Source: Stenopsyche tienmushanensis
Taxonomy: Eukaryota; Arthropoda; Insecta; Trichoptera; Stenopsychidae
Direction of reading: 5' to 3'
Assembly (NCBI GenBank): GCA_008973525.1
Contig: WACJ01000514.1
Coordinates: 682,001 to 746,000 of the forward strand
DNA: 64,000 bases
Part shown: one piece after another, positions 57,601 to 64,000 of the stretch
Layout: each line of letters starts with the position of its first letter
Numbering within the stretch: the first letter of the stretch is position 1
Position numbers and translations under genes: made by a program
Notes under the pieces: model-generated
What the model was told of the DNA's origin: nothing
Databases searched by the model: none
What the model saw: only the letters and a program-made list of their open reading frames with translations

Positions 57601-60600
57601 AGTCGAGGGAATTTGAGATGAATTTATTTTATGACGTATGGTTGGGGGGTCGGGTTTGTTATTCTTACCGAAGCGGTAGCTCGAGTAAAGCAGCTCTTGA
57701 GGAGGTTTTTCATCCAGATCTGCGGCCGAAATATCCAACGGGTCTAGCTTGGCTATGTGATGGCCACGAATCTGTTTTTATGTTTCCTTATATTATTATA
57801 TGTTAATATAAATGACAAATAAGCAAACAAGTACATAAGAAAATATGTGAGGAATATTTTTCTTATTGCAATGGTTAGTTGTGTACAAATCGTTAATAAA
57901 TAAACCATCAGACACAAAAATTTGGAAGAAGATGTATAGTTCGAAGAAAGTATCATAATTTGTATTTAAAAGATAGGAAAAAGAAGATACGCTGAAAGAA
58001 AACAACATAAAAAAAATGTAAAAAATACAATACAATTTTAATTAGTAAAAGCAACTAATTTTTTTTTATTGTCACTACTTTTAGTTGAACACAAAAAAAA
58101 CAGTTTTATATATCCGTATATGTATTATAAGTATATCTAAGAAAATTAATTTCTTTTCAAATACTGTACATATTTATATATAATTAGGGGCACCTCAAAG
58201 AATATCGTTTTTCCATAATCAATTTTAAAAGCTATTTGAACTTCTTCCGTCTATTTTAAGCAATGTGTTTTAATGTGATCTCGGAATTTAATTAACCCTT
58301 ACAACTCCTATGGCCACACGTTGTGGCCGAAGATTTTTTCCCACCAACTCCTATGGTCATTACGTGTGTCCGGTTTTTTCTCGGGTAGTCTAGGAATTGA
58401 ATCGGTGCAGGTAAAGAGCATAAAACAATAGTCTGCGTCGAATTGTGGCGCAGTGAACATCTTGAAAATTATTTGTGCCCATTGATTCAATATTATTTTG
58501 ATAGTACGTATACTTTTTACTGTTTTATTCGTATTGCACCTTTTTAATAATCTACAACAGGCAAACTAAGACATAAAAGGCTATCATATATTTACAGATA
58601 GGTTTTACACCAATCTAACCCTTGCTGGAGAACTCTTGAAAAGGAAATGTTTTCTCACTGGCGCGACAATGACCTACAGAAAGGGTTTACCTAATCATAT
58701 AAAAAAGAACCAAGATTAGCTGTGGGACGAAAGATGGCATACAGAAAACAAGATACTTTAGTATTAGCTTGGAGAGACAAAATAATAGTCACAATGCTCA
58801 GTACAATGCATACGTCAACTTCTCAATCAATGAGAAGAATAGCAAGGACTACCCTATACCAATCTAATCAAGATAAGCTAATAAACAAGCCAGTAGTCAT
58901 TTTAGGTTACATTAAAAATATGGGCGGGGTGGACACGGCAGATCAATACGCAACATCATATTGATTCATGCGAAAGACTGAAGTGGTGGAAGAAGTTATT
59001 TTTTTGGGGTTTTGAAACATCGATTGTTCGATCGAAATTAATACCATTTGAACTAATTTAAAAAAAAATGTATATTAGGGAAATAGTTCCCGTTGAAAAA
59101 ATAAATTAGCAAAATCAAAACATAAAACGATACTATGAAATAATAAAGTTAGGAGTATGCTAAAATTTCGCTTCCAACTCCTTTTCATATTTTTATACGA
59201 AGACGAAAAAATCATATTTTCATAATGTATATTCATTGCATTTAAAAAAAACGATAAGTCTTTTTAGTACCATTCAATAAAGATGTTAAATAGTTGAATG
59301 CTGAATATAGTAAATGTTTACTATATTCAGCAGAGATCAACTGTAAATATAAATTATTATAAAAATCATTTTACGATGGTCTAATAAAGGATGCATATCC
59401 TACACAAATCCTTGTTTCGTTATTACATACAGTTGTGTATTAACGTATAAGATATGCATATTATTCGTATCTGTAAGGTGCAGTAATAAGGTGAGCCAAC
59501 ATTTTAATTGGAAATTTATTTGTGAAATACTATACTTTTGCACATCTCCGTGCTATATATACGATCTTATAATATAGTAATTAGCTAATAAAATACATAT
59601 ATATGTTAATAGTATTATCTAATTTTATTGCTATGTAACATAGGTTATTTCAACATACCACACAAATGTACAACACTATATTATTACTAAACACAACTAT
59701 TATATTAACCAAGCTAAAACCAATATTTTAGCAAGACTATTGGAATATATGCAAACTATGATAAAATTTGTATCGCAACTTTAATCTAATTTAATTAATT
59801 TCTTCGACGCGAATACGGCAATACAATTTTTATCATACTATTTCTAAGCGTATTTATTATGTATTCTATCTTACCGTTTCATCCTGATATATAAATATTT
59901 CTCAAGCCCAAATTTTTGTGATAATTTTGCATGCATGTGGTGTTCATTTCATTAATAAAATACCAATAACTATTTTGAATAAAATATACTTTAATATTTA
60001 AATTGATAATTAATGCGACATGTCACATTAATTTTATTTGTAAGAATAACCTTTTACAGACTTAATTTTCATATTTTCATAACAGCAAATTAGTATTGAA
60101 TCTGGCATAGCCCGAAATAATCAATTCACTAGATGATCATAATACTCGGTACTCTTCCAACAGGGGTGAATTGCTTTTTTCTTATTGTATAGGGATTAAT
60201 ACTAAATTATTATTAGAAAATCGTGAAAATATATCAGATAGCGTGAATTTCAAATGCAGATAGGTAAACATTCACAACAAAACATTAATTCATTTTCGAT
60301 TTATGTGAATTAAGAAATTGATGATATTGATATACGATAGCATGATTATGAATAATATGATTATATTAGTGAAGGAACTAGCTGTTTTTCCCATTGATAT
60401 ATATTGATTTTTATGAATGATATGTGACGTCTTTGAATATTTTTGAGATTACATCTGGATATCTGAAAAGTTTCTGTATTTTAAAGCAATAAGATTTCAT
60501 CTCTTATTTTTATCATACGTATCAAATTAAATTTAATATTTTTAACATTTTTTAAAATATAATACCACAAGAGTATAAATCTTTATATGAAAAATCATCA

Positions 60601-61820
60601 GCGCAGAAGAAGGCGCACTTCTCTTTATTTATTTATAATAATAAATCCATTTATTGTTGGACAGTGAATCTGAATTTACGTGATGCGGCAGGGAAACTTC
60701 CTTATTTGAAATGCGCACCCTGAAGCAACGGAAAGCAGGGTATTAAAGAATTAACAGACAAACTCGGATATTTCCAGGAAAAGTATTCAAACACACTTGA
60801 AAAAAATAGGACCGACCATAAAACAGGGGGTGTGGATACCACATGACATTACTGATGAGATCAAGGCGGCGCACACGTAGTACGTGTCATGATTCAATCG
60901 ATAAAGTGAAGAAATAAACATTTTTACACTATTTTTGACTGGAGATGAAAAGTGAGTGCTGTACTCAAATCAAAAACGCAAAAAAACAATGGTTTTCAAA
61001 GGGCAGGTAAAGAAATCAACCCTTCGACTGGGTCTAACAGTAAAAATAGCTCTTTTAAATGTATAGTGGGACTCCAAAGGTATAATCTACTATGAAGTCC
61101 TTCTATATGATAAAAGCATTACAAGGGAGATTCTAAACGAAAGTCTAAACGCGGCGTTAAGTACAAAGAGGCCAGGTGTAATCAACTGCCGACAAATGAT
61201 TTAGCAACATGATAATTCACGACGCCATAAATCAAAGATGACTGATATCTCCTATACTTTTTGTGTTATTCATTTTTAAAACAAGATAGTCTCGCTGCCG
61301 CATACTGTATACATTTACTATATTGAATTTAATTGGAATTCATACAACATAAAATTTAGAAATTGCAGATTGATTTTAGGTAATAGAATTTATTTCCCAT
61401 GTCCATTAATAGTGATCTTTGAAAGCTAACATATGTAAAGAGAATAAGGTGCGGTTATTCTCAACCTTGATTCTACTACTACTAAGGTAATATCTACTTT
61501 TATCTAAAGATTCTTTGTATGTAAATATATTCATGTAAAAATAGGTGAACTTTTCAGACAATCTCATTATTTACAACATCTGCGTTGTTCATTTTAGTTT
61601 ATTAAGTGTATTTTTAAAAAAATCTAATGGTCGTGGATGATAAACTGATGAAATTCTAGCATTTTTTAAAATGATATGTAATGTGTGTAAAGTGCATACC
61701 AAATTGCATATATTGTCGGACAACAGCTTCGGATGCATACGCCTGCCCACCCACACTCACGTTCCTGTCGGCTGTAGTGATGCCCAGAGGATCGAGATCA
61801 GCTGCTAGATGTCCTCGTGA
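48590..61820 (-). CDS. Ogdh: 2-oxoglutarate dehydrogenase E1 (OGDH), 5'-incomplete
   Basis: Thiamine-diphosphate E1 of the mitochondrial 2-oxoglutarate dehydrogenase complex, which decarboxylates 2-oxoglutarate in the citric acid cycle and passes the succinyl group to E2 lipoate. Visible exons, all with GT/AG borders and matching phases, give 871 codons without the optional exons, from (S/I)RGH...LDPLGI to the stop. Landmarks: [56 protein letters not shown], the diphosphate-binding stretch [10 protein letters not shown] to [45 protein letters not shown], and C-terminal [12 protein letters not shown] and [17 protein letters not shown]. The insect protein is about 1,000 residues, so roughly 135 N-terminal codons lie to the right of the window. 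No stop or frameshift was found, so the gene looks intact. Two alternative exons and two optional exons suggest several isoforms. Confidence 0.97.
49034..49162 (-). CDS. Ogdh: Ogdh 129-nt in-frame exon, probably optional
   Basis: Acceptor ATATTTTTCAG, donor ATTAG|GTGAGG. 129 nt equals 43 codons, with phase 2 at both sides, so inclusion or skipping keeps the frame. It encodes [19 protein letters not shown] through [19 protein letters not shown]. Without it, RDI joins YLGR to give the conserved RDxSY(V/L)GR seen in OGDH. With it, a Ser/Lys/Pro-rich insert interrupts this point. Low complexity and lack of a core counterpart suggest a regulatory insert. Confidence 0.7.
49345..49647 (-). CDS. Ogdh: Ogdh coding exon
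   Basis: Acceptor TGTTCCTTTAG, donor ATTAG|GTATAA, 303 nt. It encodes [40 protein letters not shown] and [17 protein letters not shown], the C-terminal transketolase-like domain. Confidence 0.95.
49733..49925 (-). CDS. Ogdh: Ogdh coding exon
   Basis: Acceptor TGTAATTTTAG, donor TTGAG|GTATTT, 193 nt. It encodes [40 protein letters not shown] and [14 protein letters not shown], strongly conserved in OGDH. Confidence 0.95.
50640..50970 (-). mobile_element. hAT-like repeat in an Ogdh intron
   Basis: Inverted copy ending CTTGTTATGGCCCTG at 50970. It contains CAACCGGTCCGCTTTTCAGA and ATAAAAACGGACAGAGTC as in 42109-42430. It lies in the 1.26-kb intron between 51189 and 49925, on the gene's own strand. 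Confidence 0.65.
51189..51282 (-). CDS. Ogdh: Ogdh coding exon
   Basis: Acceptor AAATATTTCAG, donor TGAAG|GTTTGT, 94 nt. It encodes [20 protein letters not shown] then [11 protein letters not shown]. Confidence 0.95.
51365..51552 (-). CDS. Ogdh: Ogdh coding exon
   Basis: Acceptor CGTAAATAG, donor GGAATG|GTCAGA, 188 nt. It encodes [40 protein letters not shown] and [19 protein letters not shown]. Confidence 0.95.
51636..51748 (-). CDS. Ogdh: Ogdh coding exon
   Basis: Acceptor TTTTTAATTCAG, donor ATATG|GTAAAT, 113 nt. It encodes [20 protein letters not shown] then [17 protein letters not shown]. Confidence 0.94.
51826..52079 (-). CDS. Ogdh: Ogdh coding exon
   Basis: Acceptor CGATTATTATAG, donor CACAG|GTTTAA, 254 nt. 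It encodes [38 protein letters not shown] and [18 protein letters not shown], the start of the second transketolase-like (pyrimidine-binding) domain. Confidence 0.95.
52158..52351 (-). CDS. Ogdh: Ogdh coding exon
   Basis: Acceptor ATTTTATTTTAG, donor TGAAG|GTTTGT, 194 nt. It encodes [20 protein letters not shown] and [20 protein letters not shown]. Confidence 0.95.
52450..52668 (-). CDS. Ogdh: Ogdh coding exon
   Basis: Acceptor GTCATCCTCAG, donor ACCAG|GTGATT, 219 nt. It encodes [40 protein letters not shown] and [15 protein letters not shown]. Confidence 0.96.
52749..52929 (-). CDS. Ogdh: Ogdh coding exon with diphosphate-binding motif
   Basis: Acceptor TTTATATTAG, donor CACAG|GTAATG, 181 nt. 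It encodes [40 protein letters not shown] and [18 protein letters not shown]. The GDA...NN spacing is the thiamine-diphosphate/Mg binding motif of this enzyme class. Confidence 0.96.
53006..53185 (-). CDS. Ogdh: Ogdh coding exon
   Basis: Acceptor TTAACCATTAG, donor AAAAA|GTAAGA, 180 nt. It encodes [40 protein letters not shown] and [14 protein letters not shown]. Confidence 0.95.
53261..53346 (-). CDS. Ogdh: Ogdh coding exon
   Basis: Acceptor TTTCCCCGCAG, donor ATGAT|GTAAAT, 86 nt. It encodes [20 protein letters not shown] then AGLEAADD. Confidence 0.94.
53429..53577 (-). CDS. Ogdh: Ogdh coding exon
   Basis: Acceptor TTTCGTTGCAG, donor ATAGAG|GTTTGT, 149 nt. It encodes [39 protein letters not shown] and [10 protein letters not shown]. 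Confidence 0.95.
53578..54362 (-). other. Ogdh intron, 785 bp
   Basis: Longer than most introns in the 3' half (about 70-150 bp). AT-rich with no exon or recognised repeat. Confidence 0.6.
54363..54539 (-). CDS. Ogdh: Ogdh coding exon
   Basis: Acceptor TTTTTAATTACAG, donor ACAGG|GTAATT, 177 nt. It encodes [39 protein letters not shown] and [16 protein letters not shown]. Confidence 0.95.
54621..54702 (-). CDS. Ogdh: Ogdh first shared exon after the alternative exons
   Basis: Polypyrimidine tract then ACCATCAG acceptor, donor TTGAG|GTATAA, 82 nt. It encodes [20 protein letters not shown] and KEKALPL. There are two adjacent AGs; only the upstream one (exon from 54702) keeps the frame with both alternative upstream exons. 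Confidence 0.92.
55265..55860. mobile_element. Palindromic mariner remnant in an Ogdh intron
   Basis: The ends are inverted: AATATAACCAGGAATTTTAC at about 55275 and GTACAGCATAATTCCGGGTC at about 55816. The left part read on the - strand gives [19 protein letters not shown]. The right part read on the + strand gives [18 protein letters not shown] then CNWFSDHF. Both are mariner C-terminal transposase pieces, pointing outwards. Non-functional. Confidence 0.6.
55861..57134 (-). other. Ogdh intron sequence, no gene
   Basis: AT-rich. No exon or repeat identified. Confidence 0.5.
57135..57191 (-). CDS. Ogdh: Candidate 57-nt cassette exon of Ogdh
   Basis: A GC-richer island in AT-rich intron with a good donor TTTCA|GTAAGA and a weaker acceptor TTGTTTTGGAG. 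It is 57 nt (19 codons) with phase 1 at both ends, so it can sit between either alternative exon and the exon at 54702 without shifting frame. It would encode [18 protein letters not shown] after a split Asp codon. There are no stops in that frame. I have no family match, so this rests on splice sites, phase and composition. Confidence 0.45.
57669..57771 (-). CDS. Ogdh: Ogdh alternative exon B
   Basis: Acceptor ATAAAAACAG, donor TTCG|GTAAGA, 103 nt, phase 0 to 1. It encodes [20 protein letters not shown] then [17 protein letters not shown]-x-x-A-x-LDPLGI is diagnostic of OGDH E1. The ADLDE stretch aligns with the acidic segment of mammalian OGDH (DADLD) implicated in Ca2+ sensing. It is interchangeable in phase with exon A at 61700-61820. 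Confidence 0.9.
57772..58291 (-). other. Ogdh intron sequence, no gene
   Basis: AT-rich. No exon or repeat identified. Confidence 0.5.
58292..59060 (+). pseudogene. piggyBac transposon remnant
   Basis: TTAA at 58292-58295 is followed by CCCTTACAACTCCTATGG, a typical piggyBac-type end. From 58580 the + strand encodes [30 protein letters not shown], then (shifted) [35 protein letters not shown] and (shifted again) [17 protein letters not shown]. These are the conserved blocks of the piggyBac DDE transposase in order; MGGVD-x-x-D carries the last catalytic Asp. There is a stop near 58718 and at least one frameshift, and the N-terminal half is missing. It lies in the intron between Ogdh exons A and B, antisense to the gene. 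Confidence 0.85.
59061..60689 (-). other. Ogdh intron sequence, no gene
   Basis: Very AT-rich. A perfect hairpin lies at 59299-59332. No exon found. Confidence 0.5.
59299..59332. repeat. Perfect 16-bp hairpin
   Basis: TGCTGAATATAGTAAA (59299-59314) and its exact complement (59317-59332) flank the dinucleotide TG. Confidence 0.9.
60690..61250 (+). pseudogene. mariner transposase relic in an Ogdh intron
   Basis: The + strand encodes [14 protein letters not shown], then FLTGDEK(stop)[10 protein letters not shown] with the first catalytic Asp in TGDEKW (Trp replaced by a stop), then [31 protein letters not shown], and [10 protein letters not shown], which corresponds to the second Asp motif HDNARPH. 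The order and spacing are those of mariner transposases. Stops and shifts make it inactive, and no inverted repeats were found. Confidence 0.8.
61700..61820 (-). CDS. Ogdh: Ogdh alternative exon A
   Basis: Acceptor GACGGAATAG, donor AATTTG|GTATGC, 121 nt, phase 0 to 1. It encodes [20 protein letters not shown] then [20 protein letters not shown]. It shares RGH-x-x-A-x-LDPLGI with exon B and differs after it, lacking the ADLDE acidic stretch. An internal GTGAGT after ADRN is a competing donor, but it would leave phase 0 and break the frame with the exon at 54702. Exons A and B cannot both be used, because the LDPLGI segment would be duplicated. Confidence 0.85.
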
Positions 61821-62911
61821 CTATTCCGTCACACATACACATCATTTATTCAAAGTTTTTATTTCAGTTCCCAAAAGTTATTCGCGAAGAATATAAATAG
61901 GGATTTTAAATTTGAATAAACGAGTGTACATTTGATGGTGATTCATTGAATTTGAATAATGATAATATACGTTTTAGCCCAATTAGTGATCAATCTGATC
62001 TCTCCCCCAATTTAAAATAGTTATAAAACATGACATTAGTTTTCCCTCATAACAAAATTTAAAGCACAAATACGCTCGATTAAATTTAAACATACATATA
62101 CCCAAATTTTGATCAATGTGATTAGATGTTGATGATTAATTTAATGCGATGAATGAAATTTAAAGACGCAGTAGACCTCCGTTAAAATGCTTTTTTAGCG
62201 TTAATAATTGCATTGTGTGTTATTTATGGTATTTTAATTGGTACACACACATTCATTCAACTAAAATTTGATTAAGGTAAAGAAATGTGCAATAAGGAAG
62301 GTCTACTACGATTATTTAAATATATCTCTATGTGTAATTAGTACAAGTTTTGTTACGAAGAACAGATATTAACGTCCATGTTTATTTTGTTTCTACACAT
62401 TACCAATGAAAAATTAATAATATAGTAGTAAACAATGTGTAGAATTATTTAAAAAAATGTTCTTTGTAACAGTGATGGTTAATTAAATATTCATCAAATG
62501 AAATAACGAACTAAATATAGTCGATATATTTAATAAAGCGACAACAATGGATGAATATTTATTATCATATTGAATTTTAAAAAAAATAATTAAATAACGC
62601 AGTCTCAAATTTTACAGAAAGGTATAAAAATCTTATAGATCATGAACGGAATATTCGTACTATACTAAAAAATTATTCTACCGATTCACTTAATAGATAA
62701 GCATGTATCTAAACTCAGAAACACCAACGTTATATCTTTGTTTACATATATCCTTTTCTTTTAAAATGACTCATTTTTTGTTTGAACCAATATAAATAAC
62801 AACACTGTAATAAACTAGAAATATTTATGTAATATCAAGAAAGTATAAGAACAATATGCTTGCAAAGGGAAAGGATGCACTACGCATATTGACTTAACAA
62901 AATAATTATGC

Positions 62912-62981
62912 TTAAATGCATTCAATTCAACGTAATTAATAAATTGAAAGGTAATTCTTAAATTTAATTGAATGCATTTAA
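62912..62981. repeat. 16-bp perfect inverted repeat, 38-bp spacer
   Basis: TTAAATGCATTCAATT (62912-62927) pairs exactly with AATTGAATGCATTTAA (62966-62981). No target duplication is evident. Confidence 0.8.
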
Positions 62982-63355
62982 ATTAATAAAACCTATATAA
63001 GTGTACTAGTATTAAATATAAGCAAAATACTAGCCTCAAACATTCCAAGAATTCATTGTATGAATAATTTATTCAATAATAAAAGTGGGTAATCGTTAGA
63101 TGTTTCCATAAGTTAAGATTTTTTCAATACATCTTCAAAAATTGAAGTTTCTCGTGTGAATCTGTTTAACGACAATGGGAGACATGCCTGTCGGAACATC
63201 TGCGAAGCCGTATGCTTTTTCAATACCATATGGAAAAGAAAGCACCAGAGGCTACATAGAACATCTGCGAAATTTATGGTGACATATTGAATATCAGTAT
63301 ATACCAACAATGGTTTAAAAATATTAAATCTGGTGATTTAAGTATGTAAGACAAG

Positions 63356-63420
63356 CAGAGCCGTAACGAGGGTATGAAGCGCTTGTGGTAAGTATCTAAC
63401 TTGCACCCCCCTCCTCCAGG
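63356..63420 (+). repeat. hAT-like terminus (CAGRGCCGTAAC family)
   Basis: CAGAGCCGTAACGAGGGTAT followed by GAAGCGCTTGTGG is the reverse complement of the right end of the element at 31488-32034. The interior of the family does not follow, so this is a truncated copy. Confidence 0.6.
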
Positions 63421-64000
63421 AAATCCATTTAAAAAAAATGCAATAACGTGGTTTATAGAAGTTAAAGAATTTGGTTAATTCAGTTCTATAGGATTGAAAA
63501 CCACCCTTTCAGGCTATTTTCAATCAAAACCCACTGAATTTTACAAAAAGATGATATAAAATGGTTCAGTTTAAGAAAAATGATTTTGATTTACATAACT
63601 TATGGGAACATCTAATAAATAGGCATAAAATAATTAATTTGAAAGAATGTTTGATATCTATTTTACCTATTTTTAATCAGTTATAAAAAATTTAAAATAT
63701 TTACACAAACATATACTATTATAATTATGAGGCAATATGGGGATCTACTTATTGGTATTATAAAAATTAATACTAGCATAAATTACTTATAAAAATACAA
63801 TTCTCTGGAAAATCCAAGATAAGTTCCATTGATAAGCCGATGTGCATTTAATCCAAAAGATATATATACGTGACACGCGTGTCACCGCATTATTTGATTG
63901 TGTGTTTACAGTCCAAATATAGCCTCGTCACGCAATTGACATGATGAGAACGAATAGTATTTTTAAGAAGTGGAGGGGTTATATTAAAATTATCAAGAGA

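Larger units (their letters stand above)
61821..64000 (-). other. Ogdh intron continuing beyond the window
   Basis: No exon for the N-terminal part of OGDH was found on the - strand, so the preceding exon, expected to end in a Gln codon at phase 0, lies further right. Very AT-rich, with a perfect inverted repeat (62912-62981) and a hAT-like end (63356). The frame at 63113-63310 has no recognisable content. Confidence 0.55.

Noticed and set aside
57549..57806. 85-codon + strand frame as a gene
   Set aside because: It is the antisense shadow of Ogdh exon B.
61744..61760. Donor GTGAGT directly after ADRN as the end of Ogdh exon A
   Set aside because: It leaves phase 0, which shifts the shared exon at 54702 out of frame. 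The donor at 61698-61699 gives the same phase as exon B.

Overview
This is a eukaryotic nuclear window, almost certainly from an insect. It is AT-rich, has spliced genes with GT/AG introns, and is crowded with decayed transposons. The deduced proteins are insect-like, but I cannot name the order with confidence. There are no operons, Shine-Dalgarno sites, rRNA genes or CRISPR arrays. Most short open frames here are chance frames in non-coding or repeat DNA.

Two host genes can be reconstructed exon by exon. On the + strand, a small dual-specificity protein phosphatase of the DUSP14/18/21 type lies at 37231-45034. It has four coding exons, with the first separated from the rest by a 5.8-kb intron full of repeats, and encodes 235 aa. 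On the - strand, the mitochondrial 2-oxoglutarate dehydrogenase E1 gene (Ogdh) runs from its stop at 48590 to beyond the right edge. Nineteen exons or candidate exons are visible and every junction is phase-consistent. The N-terminal roughly 135 codons, including the mitochondrial targeting part, lie outside the window. The gene carries two alternative versions of the exon encoding the LDPLGI region (61700-61820 and 57669-57771), a possible 57-nt cassette exon between them and the shared exons, and a 129-nt in-frame exon near the C terminus. This implies several E1 isoforms, probably differing in regulation.

The first 37 kb hold no gene I can recognise. They contain a Helitron-like element (147-2540), a short mariner with intact inverted repeats (3744-4398), a hAT-type MITE with a perfect 8-bp target duplication (10121-10510), LINE remnants of R1, jockey and other types, a 29-bp minisatellite interrupted by a LINE tail (16602-17824), tRNA-derived SINE pieces and several dispersed repeat families with conserved hairpins. 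One 165-codon open frame (25873-26370, -) is the longest in the window and remains unassigned.

The introns and flanks of the two genes carry further elements: hAT-like CAGRGCCGTAAC repeats, two palindromic mariner remnants (one split by an R1 LINE), a piggyBac copy and a mariner transposase relic. The two host genes are convergent, with about 3.5 kb between their stop codons.
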